Counted from the stretch's first letter, positions 1 to 8,765 are shown. The stretch is DNA of 64,000 nucleotides from Microbacterium sp. A20 (GCF_004794515.1 NZ_SSDF01000070.1:62001-126000), one strand, 5' to 3'. The notes: generated by a model from the sequence alone, not told the origin. Numbers and translations: made by a program.

Positions 1-507
1 GGCGAAGCCGCGGGACACCGCGAGAAGGGCCGTCTTCGACATTCCGTAGTGGATCATCTCGGCGGGGATCACCACGGCCGAGTCGCTGGCGATGTCGAGT
101 ACCCGGCCCCAGCCGCGCTCGGTCATGCCCGGCAGCGTCGCGCGGATGAGGCGGACCGCGGCCAGGACGTTGACGTCGAAGTATCGCCGCCACTCGTCGT
201 CGGTGATGTCGAGTGCGGGCGTCGCGCCGAAGATCCCCAGGTTGTTGACGAGGATGTCGACATCGCCGGTCGCGGCCAGCACCGCATCCGCTCCTGCCTG
301 GTCGGTGACGTCTCCCGCTGCGGCGACGAGATCCCGTGCAGAATTCTCCTGCTGCAGCTCGGTGATGACGGAGGCGACCGTTTCGGGCTTGCGGCCGTTG
401 ACCGCCACGCGTGCGCCCGCGTCGGCGAGTGCCGCGGCGATCGCCCGCCCGATGCCCTGCGTGGAGCCGGTGACGAGTGCGGTCCTGCCCGTGAGATCGA
501 TGCGCAT
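1..507 (-). CDS. SDR family oxidoreductase (3' end outside window)
   Basis: This is a classical short-chain dehydrogenase/reductase, an NAD(P)-dependent enzyme acting on a hydroxyl or keto substrate. The 169 visible residues start MRIDLTGRTALVTGS and contain the TGSTQGIG cofactor loop (about residues 14-21), the NNLG motif in the middle and the catalytic YGMSK (Y-x3-K) near the cut end. The ATG at 507 is preceded by a strong GGAGGG. The gene runs off the left edge, so the C-terminal substrate-binding part is missing from the window. The substrate cannot be told from this part. The family assignment is firm. Confidence 0.9.
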   Translation of the reverse strand, partial: MRIDLTGRTALVTGSTQGIGRAIAAALADAGARVAVNGRKPETVASVITELQQENSARDLVAAAGDVTDQAGADAVLAATGDVDILVNNLGIFGATPALDITDDEWRRYFDVNVLAAVRLIRATLPGMTERGWGRVLDIASDSAVVIPAEMIHYGMSKTALLAVSRGFA

Positions 508-937
508 GGTGTTCCCTCCGTGATGGATGCTGCCAGCTGGTGCAACGGTGGTCGCAGCGATTTCATGCCCGAGGCGTCCGGCATTCGCGGGGGAAACGAG
601 TGTGGACGAAAGTAAAACGTTAGCTGGTCAAATGTCGTATAGGATGGATGTGTCGTTGCTCGGAGCGGACTGGGGAAGCTGTCCGAGCGCAGACGTGGGC
701 CGCGATCCCTTCGCTGCCGCGCGTCACTGGCCGCGGCGAGAGCCGCCTATTCTCGGTGCGCCTCCCCCTCCCGCACCGGGCAGCGCCCCCCGACGTGGAA
801 CCCGAGGGTCCACGTCGGGGGGATGTGTCGTCCACCCGATCCTGACGCGGCGTTTCGTCGGCCTCTCGTTCGGCAACGTGTAACATTTCACTCAACTCTG
901 CCGGGCAGGTGCGAGGAATGGATTGCGAGGCGTCTCC
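508..937. other. Intergenic region with AT-rich promoter zone and perfect hairpin
   Basis: No convincing gene is seen here. Positions 605-650 are markedly AT-rich for this genome and probably hold the promoter of the leftward SDR. Positions 632-645 (ATGTCGTATAGGAT) resemble the TCGTATACGA-type half-palindrome bound by some GntR regulators; that is an inference. The 786-822 hairpin is listed separately. Confidence 0.4.
786..822. terminator. Perfect 14-bp hairpin without T tract
   Basis: The arms at 786-799 (CCCCCCGACGTGGA) and 809-822 are perfectly complementary, with a 9-nt loop. No T run follows on either strand. It lies between the divergent SDR and the small membrane protein gene and is not at a visible gene end, so it could be a terminator for an unseen transcript or a regulator site as easily as a classical terminator. 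Confidence 0.5.
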
Positions 938-1213
938 ATGGACGACGAAACGGATCGGGCGACACGGCTCCGACTCGGACTGCGATGGCTCGTCGGCGGC
1001 GCCGCGAGCGCCATGATCTTGATCGTCGCGTGGTTCGCCTACGGTGCGGCCATCGATTCGCCCGTGACCATGACGGCCGCGGCCGGGGTCTTCGCGGCTG
1101 TCCTGGCCGCCGGGAGCAGTTGGCACGCGGCACTGCGGACGCAGCTCGATCTGATCGCAGCGGAGGCCGAACCGCTCGCGGACGCCTCCCGCCCGCTGTA
1201 CGGATCACGCTGA
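938..1213 (+). CDS. Small membrane protein, two TM helices
   Basis: This 91-residue protein has a short acidic/basic N terminus (MDDETDRATRLRLG) and two hydrophobic segments, about residues 16-40 and 46-68, followed by a short polar C tail. No family is recognised. I chose the ATG at 938; a TTG at 923 in frame has a better-spaced GAGGAA and would add five residues. It stands alone, convergent with the leftward amidohydrolase gene. It is likely a membrane protein of unknown role. Confidence 0.55.
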   Translation: MDDETDRATRLRLGLRWLVGGAASAMILIVAWFAYGAAIDSPVTMTAAAGVFAAVLAAGSSWHAALRTQLDLIAAEAEPLADASRPLYGSR

Positions 1214-1261
1214 AGCCGGCGCCCGGGTCGCGCCGGAAGCGGCGTCTCCGGGGATGTGGCG

Positions 1262-2062
1262 TCAGGCGAGGAGGGCGGTCGCGTTATCGGACGTGATCGC
1301 TCGCAGCGCGGAGGGTGAAAGCGCAGAGGCCGCGAGCTGCAGCGCCGTGGCCTCCGGGGCCTGCACGGGGAAGGCGCTGCCGAACATCCAGCGCTCCGGG
1401 TCGCCACCGAGGCCGTCGGCGACAGCCGTGGGGCCGTTGACGTGCCACAGGTCGAGCCGCAGCCATTCGGGCGCAGCGTCACCGAGGTGCCGGTTCAGCG
1501 TGATCCAGTCCGCGCGGTTCAGCCCGCTCAGCAGCAGTGGATGAGCGGGGCTCTCGCGCACGAGGTCGGCGATCCGGTGCAGCTCGAGGTCGACGGCGGG
1601 GGAGAGCGGATGCCGCACCCGGGCATCGTCGAGCCGGGCGATCAGCTGCAGGGGCAACCCGCGGTCGGCGCACACCTCGAGCACGGGGCGCACGGCAGAG
1701 ACCTCGTATCGGTGGAAACCGGGAGCGACGCGCACGCCGCGCGCACCGGCGGCCACGGCATCGTCGAGCTCCTCGCGCCACGTCGGGTCACGCGGATCGA
1801 TGGTCGCGAACACCCGGAACAGCGGGTCGTCGGCACACGCCGCGAGCGCGGCCTCGTTGCCGGTGCGCGTGTCGAAGCCGAAGAGCGATGCCAGATGCGA
1901 GACCCAGACCGAGTGCAGGCCGAGGCGGTCGGCGTGGGCGCGCAGGGCGTCAGCATCCGCGGCGGCGGAGAGCCGGTACGGCCACTGCCCGAGGAAGCAC
2001 GTGGTGTCGGTGGCGCCGAGGTCGGCGAACGCGCGAAGCATCCGTCGGGCCTGCACGGTCAT
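1262..2062 (-). CDS. Amidohydrolase-like TIM-barrel protein, metal motif degraded
   Basis: This 266-residue protein resembles the amidohydrolase-2 (PF04909-type) family in layout: an aspartate early in the chain, barrel repeats such as FATIDPRDPTW and RGVRVAPGF, and a late FGSAFPVQAP where the family usually reads FGSDxP. The usual HxH metal motif near the N terminus is replaced by TDTTCFLGQW, and the family's late aspartate is alanine, so metal-dependent catalysis is doubtful. It overlaps the preceding amidohydrolase gene by 4 nt (ATGA), which suggests the two barrels are made together, perhaps as a hetero-oligomer. It is the last gene of the leftward operon. Confidence 0.65.
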   Translation of the reverse strand: MTVQARRMLRAFADLGATDTTCFLGQWPYRLSAAADADALRAHADRLGLHSVWVSHLASLFGFDTRTGNEAALAACADDPLFRVFATIDPRDPTWREELDDAVAAGARGVRVAPGFHRYEVSAVRPVLEVCADRGLPLQLIARLDDARVRHPLSPAVDLELHRIADLVRESPAHPLLLSGLNRADWITLNRHLGDAAPEWLRLDLWHVNGPTAVADGLGGDPERWMFGSAFPVQAPEATALQLAASALSPSALRAITSDNATALLA

Positions 2063-2808
2063 GCCGCGACCTCCGCGAGCCAGCGGGCCACCGTGGCGCC
2101 GAAGACCCGCTCTTCCGCCTCGGGGTCGAGCCCCGCGCCGAGCACCTTGCCGACGTTGGCCGCGAGGTCGATGTGGGGCAGGTCGGAGCCGAAGACCACC
2201 CTATTAGGGCCGAGCCGCTCGACGGCCAGCGCCACCTCGCCGGCACCGATGATCGTGCCCGAGGTGTCGACCGCCACGTTGGCGCACGAGCGCACCGTGT
2301 TCACCGCCGACTCGGGCTGACCTCCCAGATGCGCCATCAGGAAGCGCACGTCGGGGTGGCGGCGGGCGGCGGCCGCGATGTGCTCGGCCGTGGACTCGTA
2401 GGGGAAGCGGTCGACGGTCTTGCGCCACGCATGGGCGAGCACGATCAGGCGGTGCTCGGCGGCGTACTCGAGGATCGGGTCGCTGAGCGGATCGTCGGCC
2501 AGCGTCGCGATCCAGAGCTTGATGCCGATCATGCCCCGGTCCTCGATGTTGCGGCGCAGATCGTCGAGGCTGTCGCGACCGAACCGCGGATTGACGTAGC
2601 AGTAGCCGCGCAGCCGGTCGGGGTATCGGCGGAGTTCGCCGGCCAGCACGGTGTTCATCTCGCGCACCTCGTCGAGGCTCGGGTGGGCTTGGAAGCCTCC
2701 GAGGTTGCTGCACAGGAACAGCTCGATGCCGAGGCGGTCGCCGGCGTCGAACACCGCAGGATCGAAACGGCCCTCGTCGAGGTGCGTGTGGGCGTCGATG
2801 CCGGTCAT
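2059..2808 (-). CDS. Amidohydrolase family protein (amidohydrolase-2 type)
   Basis: This is a 249-residue metal-dependent hydrolase or decarboxylase of the amidohydrolase-2 type. It keeps the family marks: DAHTHLD at residues 5-11 (HxH metal pair), LAHAW and MAHLGG histidines in the middle, and FGSDLPH with the metal/catalytic aspartate near the end. The ATG at 2808 overlaps the stop of the upstream aminotransferase. The family includes lactonases and ring decarboxylases; in a sugar locus a lactonase role is plausible but is an inference. Confidence 0.8.
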   Translation of the reverse strand: MTGIDAHTHLDEGRFDPAVFDAGDRLGIELFLCSNLGGFQAHPSLDEVREMNTVLAGELRRYPDRLRGYCYVNPRFGRDSLDDLRRNIEDRGMIGIKLWIATLADDPLSDPILEYAAEHRLIVLAHAWRKTVDRFPYESTAEHIAAAARRHPDVRFLMAHLGGQPESAVNTVRSCANVAVDTSGTIIGAGEVALAVERLGPNRVVFGSDLPHIDLAANVGKVLGAGLDPEAEERVFGATVARWLAEVAA

Positions 2809-4022
2809 GCCATCGCCTCACTGACGGCGACCGCGGCCCGGCGCAGCGTCTCGTCGATGTCGGCCTCGGTGTGTGCGGCATTGACGTACACGACCCGATA
2901 GAAGGAGAGCCCGTGGCGGAAGGCCGCCCGCAGGAACGCCTGGATCTGGGCGTCGGCGCCGACGAGCTGCGGGCACGCCGGGTGCCCGACGAGTCGGATG
3001 TCGGAGCCGGCCTCAGCGAACACCGAGTTCATGCCGTTCTGCAGTCGGGCACCGGAGGCGAGCAGTCGCGCGATCACGTCGCGGTCGCGGATGGCGGTCA
3101 TCGTGGCGGTGGCGGCTGCGAGCGACAGGGTCTCGCCGCCGTAGGTCGAGGTCACGACCACCTCGCCGCGGTCGAGCACGCCGAGCACCTCCCGGCGCCC
3201 GCAGTAGACCGCGAGGGGCATCCCGTTCGCGATGCCCTTGCCGAACACCGACAGGTCGGGGAGGACACCGGTCGCCTCGGCCATGCCGCCGAGCGCCACC
3301 CGGAAGCCGGTGACCATCTCGTCGTAGGCCACCAGGGCGCCGTGCCGGTCGGCGAGGTCGCGCAGGTAGCGGTAGAAGCCGGCCGCCTCGGGGATGTCGG
3401 GGTAGTCGGCGGCGACGAGGATGACCGCGATCTCCGAACCGCGGGTGAGGAACAGGCGGTCCAGGGTGGCGCGATCTTCCCAGTCCACCGCGTGGTGCAG
3501 CGCAGCGAGGGCGGCCGGCACGCCGGGCACAGCATCCGTCGTCGCACCGGGCAGCACGCGGGCGCCCGCGGCGAGCGAGTTGAGCCAGCCGTTGTAGCCG
3601 ATCTGCACGACACGGTCGCGACCGGTGTGCGCACGAGCGATGCGGATGATCGCGGCCAGCGCTTCGCCGCCGGTCTTCAGGAAGCGCGCGGCCTCGGCGC
3701 CGGGCACGAGGGAGCAGAACAGTTCGGCCGTGGTCGTCTCGAGCGGATGCGGGTGGCCGAACAGGATGCCGTCGTCGAGCTGGGCGCGGATCGCGGCGTC
3801 GACCGTCGGATCCGCATACCCGAGGGTCACGGGCCCGAGAGCGCAGCGGTAGTCGATGAACTCGCGGCCGCGGTCGTCCCACACCCGGCATCCGCGTCCG
3901 CGGACGATGACCTCGGGCTCCTCCGGCAGCAGCGTCGGCGCCTTGGAGTTGGTGCTCGACCCGACCGGGATCACGGCCAACGCGCGCTGCCGCCATCCGG
4001 TGGTGGTGTGCGCGGTGTGCAT
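2805..4022 (-). CDS. Class III aminotransferase, glutamate-1-semialdehyde aminomutase-like
   Basis: This 405-residue PLP enzyme follows the class III pattern: a substrate loop (LGPVTLGYADP), FLKTGGEAL for the PLP phosphate, the AYDEMVTGFR aspartate (D234) and the Schiff-base lysine in FGKGIANG (K262). I chose the ATG at 4022 with GAGAGG upstream; longer forms lack family similarity. It sits in a sugar-oxidoreductase operon and not with heme genes, so a transaminase of a keto-sugar or amino-sugar is more likely than hemL. It follows the Gfo/Idh gene after 40 nt and overlaps the next gene by 4 nt. Confidence 0.85.
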   Translation of the reverse strand: MHTAHTTTGWRQRALAVIPVGSSTNSKAPTLLPEEPEVIVRGRGCRVWDDRGREFIDYRCALGPVTLGYADPTVDAAIRAQLDDGILFGHPHPLETTTAELFCSLVPGAEAARFLKTGGEALAAIIRIARAHTGRDRVVQIGYNGWLNSLAAGARVLPGATTDAVPGVPAALAALHHAVDWEDRATLDRLFLTRGSEIAVILVAADYPDIPEAAGFYRYLRDLADRHGALVAYDEMVTGFRVALGGMAEATGVLPDLSVFGKGIANGMPLAVYCGRREVLGVLDRGEVVVTSTYGGETLSLAAATATMTAIRDRDVIARLLASGARLQNGMNSVFAEAGSDIRLVGHPACPQLVGADAQIQAFLRAAFRHGLSFYRVVYVNAAHTEADIDETLRRAAVAVSEAMA

Positions 4023-4062
4023 GCCTGGCCTCTCTGCCGTTCGGATCCTGCGGGTGTGGTGT

Positions 4063-5088
4063 CTAGGCGAGAGTGACGACCTCGCCGGCGCGGGCGGCGG
4101 AGAGCTGGGCGGCCTTCGCGATCTCGACCGTGCGGATGCCGACACCGGCATCGGGCTGCGGCTGCCGTCCCTCGCGCAGGGCGCGGACGAACTCGTCGAG
4201 CAGCAGCGCATCGAGGTCGGCCCCGACGGGACTCCACGTCTCGCCGAGCGCATCGTGGCCGGCCACGCCCTTCGCGAAGGGGCTGACCGTGACGGTGCCG
4301 CGCTCGGCCACGACCTGCAGCGTGAGGCCGCCCCAGGTCGCCGAGCTCATCGGCCAGCTCCAGGAGCAGTCGATCGTGGCGATCACACCGCTCGGGTACT
4401 GGATGGTGACGAGTCCGCCGGTCTCGACCGCGAGCTCGCGCTGCGCGTGCAGGATGCTGTTCGACACCGCCCGCACGGACTGCGCCCGCTCACCCAGCAG
4501 TTCATCGAGCAGGTCGGCGCAGTGCACGACGTGGTCGACGAGTGCGCCACCGCCCGCCAGCTCGGGGTCGGTGAACCAGGCCCGATCCTGCGGGAGCTTG
4601 CCATTGTTGATGCCGGTGACGCCGAGGACCTTGCCGAGCCGGCCGCTGCGCAGCTCGGCGATCGCGTCGCGCACGCCCGGGGCGAAGCGCACCGGGTACG
4701 CGACCATCAGGATCACGCCGGCCTTCTCGCAGGCCTCGCGCATCGCGATCGCGTCGTCGACGGTCGTGGCCAGCGGCTTCTCGCACAGCACGTGCACCCC
4801 CGCGGCGGCCGCGCGCTCGACGAGGGCACGGTGCCGGGAGTTCTCGGCGGCGATCACGACGGCATCCGGCTTCCAGGCGAAGGCCTCGTCGTATGTGTCG
4901 ACATACGCGACGTTCAGCTCGGCGGCCAGTGCGGCACCGCGGGGGGCGTCGTCGGGCGCCGTGGCGCCGTCGGGGTCGGTGGCGATCAGCTCGATGCCGG
5001 GCATCTGCTTCAGGGCATGCACGTAGCTCAGGGCGTGGGTGTGCGCGAACGACAGCACGGCGATGCGCAGCGGCTTGGGGGCGGTCAT
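4063..5088 (-). CDS. Gfo/Idh/MocA family oxidoreductase
   Basis: This 341-residue NAD(P)-dependent sugar or inositol oxidoreductase has an N-terminal Rossmann fold whose usual GxGxxG reads SFAHTHALSY, the EKPLATT motif (family EKP, which contributes the catalytic lysine) and a C-terminal beta-sheet domain with GGALVDHVVHCADLL, which carries the active-site aspartate/histidine. The altered cofactor loop (histidines in place of glycines) is unusual. The ATG at 5088 overlaps the previous stop. It probably works in sequence with the neighbouring Gfo/Idh enzyme on the same sugar. Confidence 0.85.
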   Translation of the reverse strand: MTAPKPLRIAVLSFAHTHALSYVHALKQMPGIELIATDPDGATAPDDAPRGAALAAELNVAYVDTYDEAFAWKPDAVVIAAENSRHRALVERAAAAGVHVLCEKPLATTVDDAIAMREACEKAGVILMVAYPVRFAPGVRDAIAELRSGRLGKVLGVTGINNGKLPQDRAWFTDPELAGGGALVDHVVHCADLLDELLGERAQSVRAVSNSILHAQRELAVETGGLVTIQYPSGVIATIDCSWSWPMSSATWGGLTLQVVAERGTVTVSPFAKGVAGHDALGETWSPVGADLDALLLDEFVRALREGRQPQPDAGVGIRTVEIAKAAQLSAARAGEVVTLA

Positions 5089-6110
5089 CGGACGGCCTCC
5101 TCGGCCTCGGAGCGGTCGGGGGCGGGGGCCACGAAGGGCAGCGCGACGGGGGCGCCGGCGGCGATCGAGGCGTAGGCGGCCTCGGCGACCGCGACGGCTT
5201 CGATGCCGTCGGCCGGGCTGACCCTGGCGTCGCGGCCTTCGCGCAGCGCGGCCACGAAGTCGGCGATCTCGGCGTAGTACGGGCTCTCTTCCGGCGACAT
5301 CGGCGGCAGGTAGTCGGTGGCTCCGGCATCGAGCACGGCATCCGTGCGCAGCGAGGCGTCTTCGGCACTGTCGTAGCGCAGTCGCCCCTCGGATCCCGCG
5401 ACCTCGACGCTCGTGCGGAACGGCATGCCCGGCGCGACCCAGCTGGCGTGCAGATGGCTGATCACGCCGCTGCGGTGCGTCAGTACGACGTGCGCCGTGA
5501 CGGGCGCGGGAACCCGGTCGTCGACGGTCGGCGGGTTCTGCACCGCGAAGACCGTGGCGACGGGGCCGGCGAACCAGACCGCCTGATCGATGTCGTGGAT
5601 CATCAGATCGCGGATGACCCCGCCGCCCGTGCTCTCCGAGAAGAACCAGGGTGTCTGGGGAGCGGAGCCGGCGCGGCTGAACCGCTGCACGGCGAGTGTG
5701 CCGATGCGTCCGGCGTCGATGCCGGCCTTGATCTGCGCGTACTCGCCCATGTACCGCACGACGTGGGCGGGGAAAAGTCGCACACCGGCATCCTCGGCGG
5801 CTCGAGCGACCGTCGCCGCGGCCTCGGCGGTGGCGGCCAGCGGCTTCTCGCAGATGACGTCGCGCCCACGCCGGATGGCCCGCAGCGCGAAGTCGGCGTG
5901 GGTGCTGCTGGGGGTCACGATGTCGACGATGTCGACCAGCTCGATGAGCTCGTCGACGTCGGGGACGAGCGCGAAGCCGTACTCCTCGGCGATCTCCTCG
6001 GCGCCAGCGAGAGAGGTGACGTAGCCCTCGGCGCCCAGCGCCCGCCACGCGTCGGCGTGCACGCGGGAGATGCCGCCGGCTCCGATGAGTCCGACCTTCA
6101 ACGTGCTCAC
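5085..6110 (-). CDS. Gfo/Idh/MocA family oxidoreductase
   Basis: This 341-residue enzyme has a canonical NAD-binding GLIGAGGISRVH at residues 7-18, ICEKPLAAT with the catalytic lysine and GGGVIRDLMIHDIDQ, the conserved D-x3-H-D active-site segment. It starts with GTG at 6110, overlapping the ROK regulator stop (GTGA). Cytoplasmic sugar or cyclitol dehydrogenases are the usual members. It differs from its downstream neighbour in having an intact glycine loop, so the two are not recent duplicates. Confidence 0.88.
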   Translation of the reverse strand: MSTLKVGLIGAGGISRVHADAWRALGAEGYVTSLAGAEEIAEEYGFALVPDVDELIELVDIVDIVTPSSTHADFALRAIRRGRDVICEKPLAATAEAAATVARAAEDAGVRLFPAHVVRYMGEYAQIKAGIDAGRIGTLAVQRFSRAGSAPQTPWFFSESTGGGVIRDLMIHDIDQAVWFAGPVATVFAVQNPPTVDDRVPAPVTAHVVLTHRSGVISHLHASWVAPGMPFRTSVEVAGSEGRLRYDSAEDASLRTDAVLDAGATDYLPPMSPEESPYYAEIADFVAALREGRDARVSPADGIEAVAVAEAAYASIAAGAPVALPFVAPAPDRSEAEEAVR

Positions 6111-7291
6111 TGCTTCTCCTCGGTGTTCTCGGCGGTCGTGTTCTCGGACGTGGCCGACTCAACCGGCAGGGGGGTGATCGGCGGGGCCGGCATGTCGTCG
6201 ATGCCGTAGATCTCGGCGGCGTGCCGCTGGAAGGCATGCACCACCGCACCGTGCGCTGCGGCCTCGGCGCCCAGACGGGCCTCGGCGAGCGGCACCTGGA
6301 ACGGCAGGCCGAGGTGTCCGGGGAGCGCGGCCCGCAGCGGGTCGAGCAGCTGCTCGTGCGCGGCGGAAAGGCCGCCGCCGATGACGATCATCGCCGGGTC
6401 GACCGTCATCGTCAGGGTAGCGATGCCGTGGGCGAGCTCGTCGATGAAGCCGTCGAGCTCCTGCTGGGCGGCGGCGTCTCCGCCGCGCGCCAGAGCGAAG
6501 ACCTCGGCGGCGGTCGGGGCGGTGCGCCACGAGATCTGTCCGGTCTCGCTGTTGAGTCCGCGGAAGGCGAGGCGACCGATGTCGCCGGCGGCGTTGTGGA
6601 TGCCGCGCCGCGGGCGACCGCCGAGGATGAGACCCATCGCGATGCGGTTGCCGACCGAGAGGTAGATGACGTCGTCGACGAGCTGTGCGACGCCGAGGTG
6701 GTGTTCCGCGACCGCGGCCAGGCGCACGCCGTTGTCGACCGCGACGGGGCATCCGAACGCCTGCCGCAGCTGCGAGCCGATGTCGATGCCCGACCACTCG
6801 GGGATGACGACCGAGGTGGTCACCCGCCCGGTGTCATCGACGATGCCGGGGAGCGAGACGCCGACCGCGCGCAGCTTCGACGCGGGGATCGCGACGTCGG
6901 ACAGGGTACGGCGCACGTCGTCGATGACCGCGGCGAGCTTGGAGGCGCCGTCGGGCTGCTCGGCGACGCCGGGGTAGCTGCGCTGCACGATCACGGCTCC
7001 CGCGAGGTCGGCCAGCACGACGCGCACGCTGGCGACGCCGATGTCGACGCCGACGACGGTGCCGGCGGCGGCGTGGAACGAATAGCGGCGGGCAGGGCGG
7101 CCGGCTCCGCCGCCGTTCTGCGCCGGAGCATCGACGATCAGCCCGGAGTCGCCCAGGGCGGTCACGGCATTCTCGACCGACGTGCGCGAGATCTCGAGGG
7201 AGCGGGAGAGGTCGTTGACGGTCGCGGGGCCCGTGTCGCGCAGCTGCTGAGCCGACCGCGCGACGATCGAGCGCGGACTGTTCACGGCCAT
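6107..7291 (-). CDS. ROK family transcriptional regulator
   Basis: This 394-residue protein has an N-terminal winged helix-turn-helix (about residues 10-65, NDLSRSLEISRTSVENAV) followed by a ROK sugar-kinase-like domain starting GTVVGVDIG. The ROK zinc motif (CxCGxxGC) is absent; the matching stretch reads AAGDIGRLAFRG, so it is unlikely to be an active kinase and probably senses a sugar ligand. It is the first gene of the leftward operon and is divergent from the sugar ABC transporter, which it most likely controls together with itself. Confidence 0.87.
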   Translation of the reverse strand: MAVNSPRSIVARSAQQLRDTGPATVNDLSRSLEISRTSVENAVTALGDSGLIVDAPAQNGGGAGRPARRYSFHAAAGTVVGVDIGVASVRVVLADLAGAVIVQRSYPGVAEQPDGASKLAAVIDDVRRTLSDVAIPASKLRAVGVSLPGIVDDTGRVTTSVVIPEWSGIDIGSQLRQAFGCPVAVDNGVRLAAVAEHHLGVAQLVDDVIYLSVGNRIAMGLILGGRPRRGIHNAAGDIGRLAFRGLNSETGQISWRTAPTAAEVFALARGGDAAAQQELDGFIDELAHGIATLTMTVDPAMIVIGGGLSAAHEQLLDPLRAALPGHLGLPFQVPLAEARLGAEAAAHGAVVHAFQRHAAEIYGIDDMPAPPITPLPVESATSENTTAENTEEKQ

Positions 7292-7329
7292 GTGCTGCCC
7301 CCTCTTCTTCTCCGTCGTCGGGTGCGATC

Positions 7330-7357
7330 AAATTAGCACACCGAATTCTCAGATCAA
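7330..7357 (-). promoter_or_regulatory. Probable promoter of the leftward ROK operon
   Basis: On the minus strand TTGATC (7352-7357) and TAATTT (7330-7335) are separated by 16 nt in an AT-rich patch about 40 nt upstream of the ROK regulator start. GATCAA also recurs at 7326-7331. Confidence 0.5.
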
Positions 7358-7413
7358 GCTTTGTTGTTTTCGAACGGGAAACACGCCTGAAACAAGCGCC
7401 TGAGAACTTGTAC

Positions 7414-7465
7414 TTGACGAATTATCCCATCCCAGTGTCATAATGAACCGTACTCAGCACGGTTC
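7414..7465 (+). promoter_or_regulatory. Promoter and inverted-repeat operator of the sugar ABC operon
   Basis: TTGACG (7414-7419) and CATAAT (7439-7444) form a likely promoter with a long 19-nt spacer. Directly downstream lies a perfect 7-bp inverted repeat, GAACCGT-actcagc-ACGGTTC (7445-7465), placed where a bound repressor would block initiation. The divergent ROK regulator is the natural candidate. The motif is read from sequence; binding is inferred. Confidence 0.6.
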
Positions 7466-7480
7466 AAGCAAAGGAGCACC

Positions 7481-8722
7481 ATGCGCGTCAGCAAGTTCAT
7501 CGGCGTCGCCGCGGGAGTCGCGGCCGCCACCCTGTTGGCCGGATGTTCGGCCGGCGGAGGCAACACCGCAGAGGGTGAGCAGGACATCACGGTCTGGCTC
7601 TACCCGGTCATCGCCGACGAGGCGGTGCACAAGGACTTCTGGGACTCGACGATCGCCGACTTCGAGAAGAAGAACGAGAACATCAACGTCGACTACGAGA
7701 TCTTCCCGTGGGCCAACCGCGACGAGGCCCTGCAGACGGCTATCGCGGCCGGCAAGGGCCCTGATGTCGTCTACCTCATCCCCGACCAGCTCGCGGCGTA
7801 CCAGAAGTCGATCGCGCCGCTCAACGACCTGCTGAGCGAGGAGCGTCAGGACGACCTGCTGCCCAACGTGAAGACCTCGGTCACCCTCGACGGCGACATC
7901 CTCGGAGCGCCGCTGCTCACCAGCGCCCAGCCCCTTCTGTGCAACGCGGCCGCGTTCGAGGCCGCCGGCGTCACCGAATACCCCGAGACCTGGGACGACA
8001 TCGCCGAGATGGCCCCCAAGTTCACGGCGAAGGGCATGTACGCCCTCAACTACCCGGCATCCGCCGAGAACACCCTGAACCTCACCTATTACCCGCTGCT
8101 GTGGCAGGCCGGTGGCGAGGTCTACACGAAGGACGGCGACGTCGGCTTCGACAGCAAGGAAGGCGAGAAGGCGCTCACCTTCCTTACCGACCTGGCCGAG
8201 GCCGGAGCGCTCGACCCCGAGGCGCTCACCACCAACGTCCCGCTCGAGCAGACGGCCGTCGCTCAGGGCAAGGTCGCCTGCACCTGGAACAACGCGGTCC
8301 CCGAGGTCCTGCCCTTCTGGGGCGAGGAGAACGTCAAGGTCCTCGCACCGCTGACCGAGAAGGAGACCGTGGCCTACGGCACGGTCGGCTCGCTCTCGGT
8401 GCTCAAGGGCTCCAAGGCACAGGATGCCGCGGCGAAGTTCGCGGAGTACGCGACCGGCGCCGACGTCATCGAGCCGTACCTCAAGGCGGCCGGATTCTTC
8501 TCGGCGCTCAGCACCACCGAGCCGCTGTACGCGGACGACCCGCTGCTCGGCGAGGTCGAGAAGTACGTGCCCGACACCACGGTCGGCGAGCTCAACGCCT
8601 CGTCGCGTGCGCTCATGGGTGTGCTCGCACCCGAGATCCAGGCCGCCCTCCTCGGGGACAAGTCCCCGGAGGACGCGCTGAAGGATGCCGCGACCGCCGC
8701 AGCACCGCTCACCAAGAAGTAA
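7481..8722 (+). CDS. ABC transporter sugar-binding lipoprotein
   Basis: This 413-residue extracellular solute-binding protein (family 1 type) has a lipoprotein signal with lipobox LLAGC, the acylated cysteine being about residue 22. The mature part starts with a typical ITVWLYPVIADE strand and has the aromatic, aspartate-rich ligand cleft of carbohydrate binders. The ATG follows AAGGAG. It is the first gene of the rightward operon, and a hairpin after it probably keeps its level above that of the permeases. Confidence 0.92.
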   Translation: MRVSKFIGVAAGVAAATLLAGCSAGGGNTAEGEQDITVWLYPVIADEAVHKDFWDSTIADFEKKNENINVDYEIFPWANRDEALQTAIAAGKGPDVVYLIPDQLAAYQKSIAPLNDLLSEERQDDLLPNVKTSVTLDGDILGAPLLTSAQPLLCNAAAFEAAGVTEYPETWDDIAEMAPKFTAKGMYALNYPASAENTLNLTYYPLLWQAGGEVYTKDGDVGFDSKEGEKALTFLTDLAEAGALDPEALTTNVPLEQTAVAQGKVACTWNNAVPEVLPFWGEENVKVLAPLTEKETVAYGTVGSLSVLKGSKAQDAAAKFAEYATGADVIEPYLKAAGFFSALSTTEPLYADDPLLGEVEKYVPDTTVGELNASSRALMGVLAPEIQAALLGDKSPEDALKDAATAAAPLTKK

Positions 8723-8731
8723 GCAGCATCC

Positions 8732-8765
8732 GGGGGCGTGCAGAGCCCGAACTCCGCACGCCCCC
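8732..8765 (+). terminator. Hairpin between binding protein and permease genes
   Basis: GGGGGCGTGC (8732-8741) and GCACGCCCCC (8756-8765) are perfect 10-bp arms with a 14-nt loop and no T tract. It lies in the 76-nt gap after the binding-protein gene. Such hairpins commonly stabilise the upstream message and reduce read-through into permease genes. Confidence 0.65.

Noticed and set aside
1442..2901. Long plus-strand reading frames opposite the amidohydrolase genes
   Set aside because: They are arginine- or histidine-rich shadows of the leftward genes without family motifs or ribosome sites.
2805..4022. hemL (heme biosynthesis)
   Set aside because: The fold fits, but no other heme gene is near and the operon is a sugar locus, so a catabolic aminotransferase is preferred.
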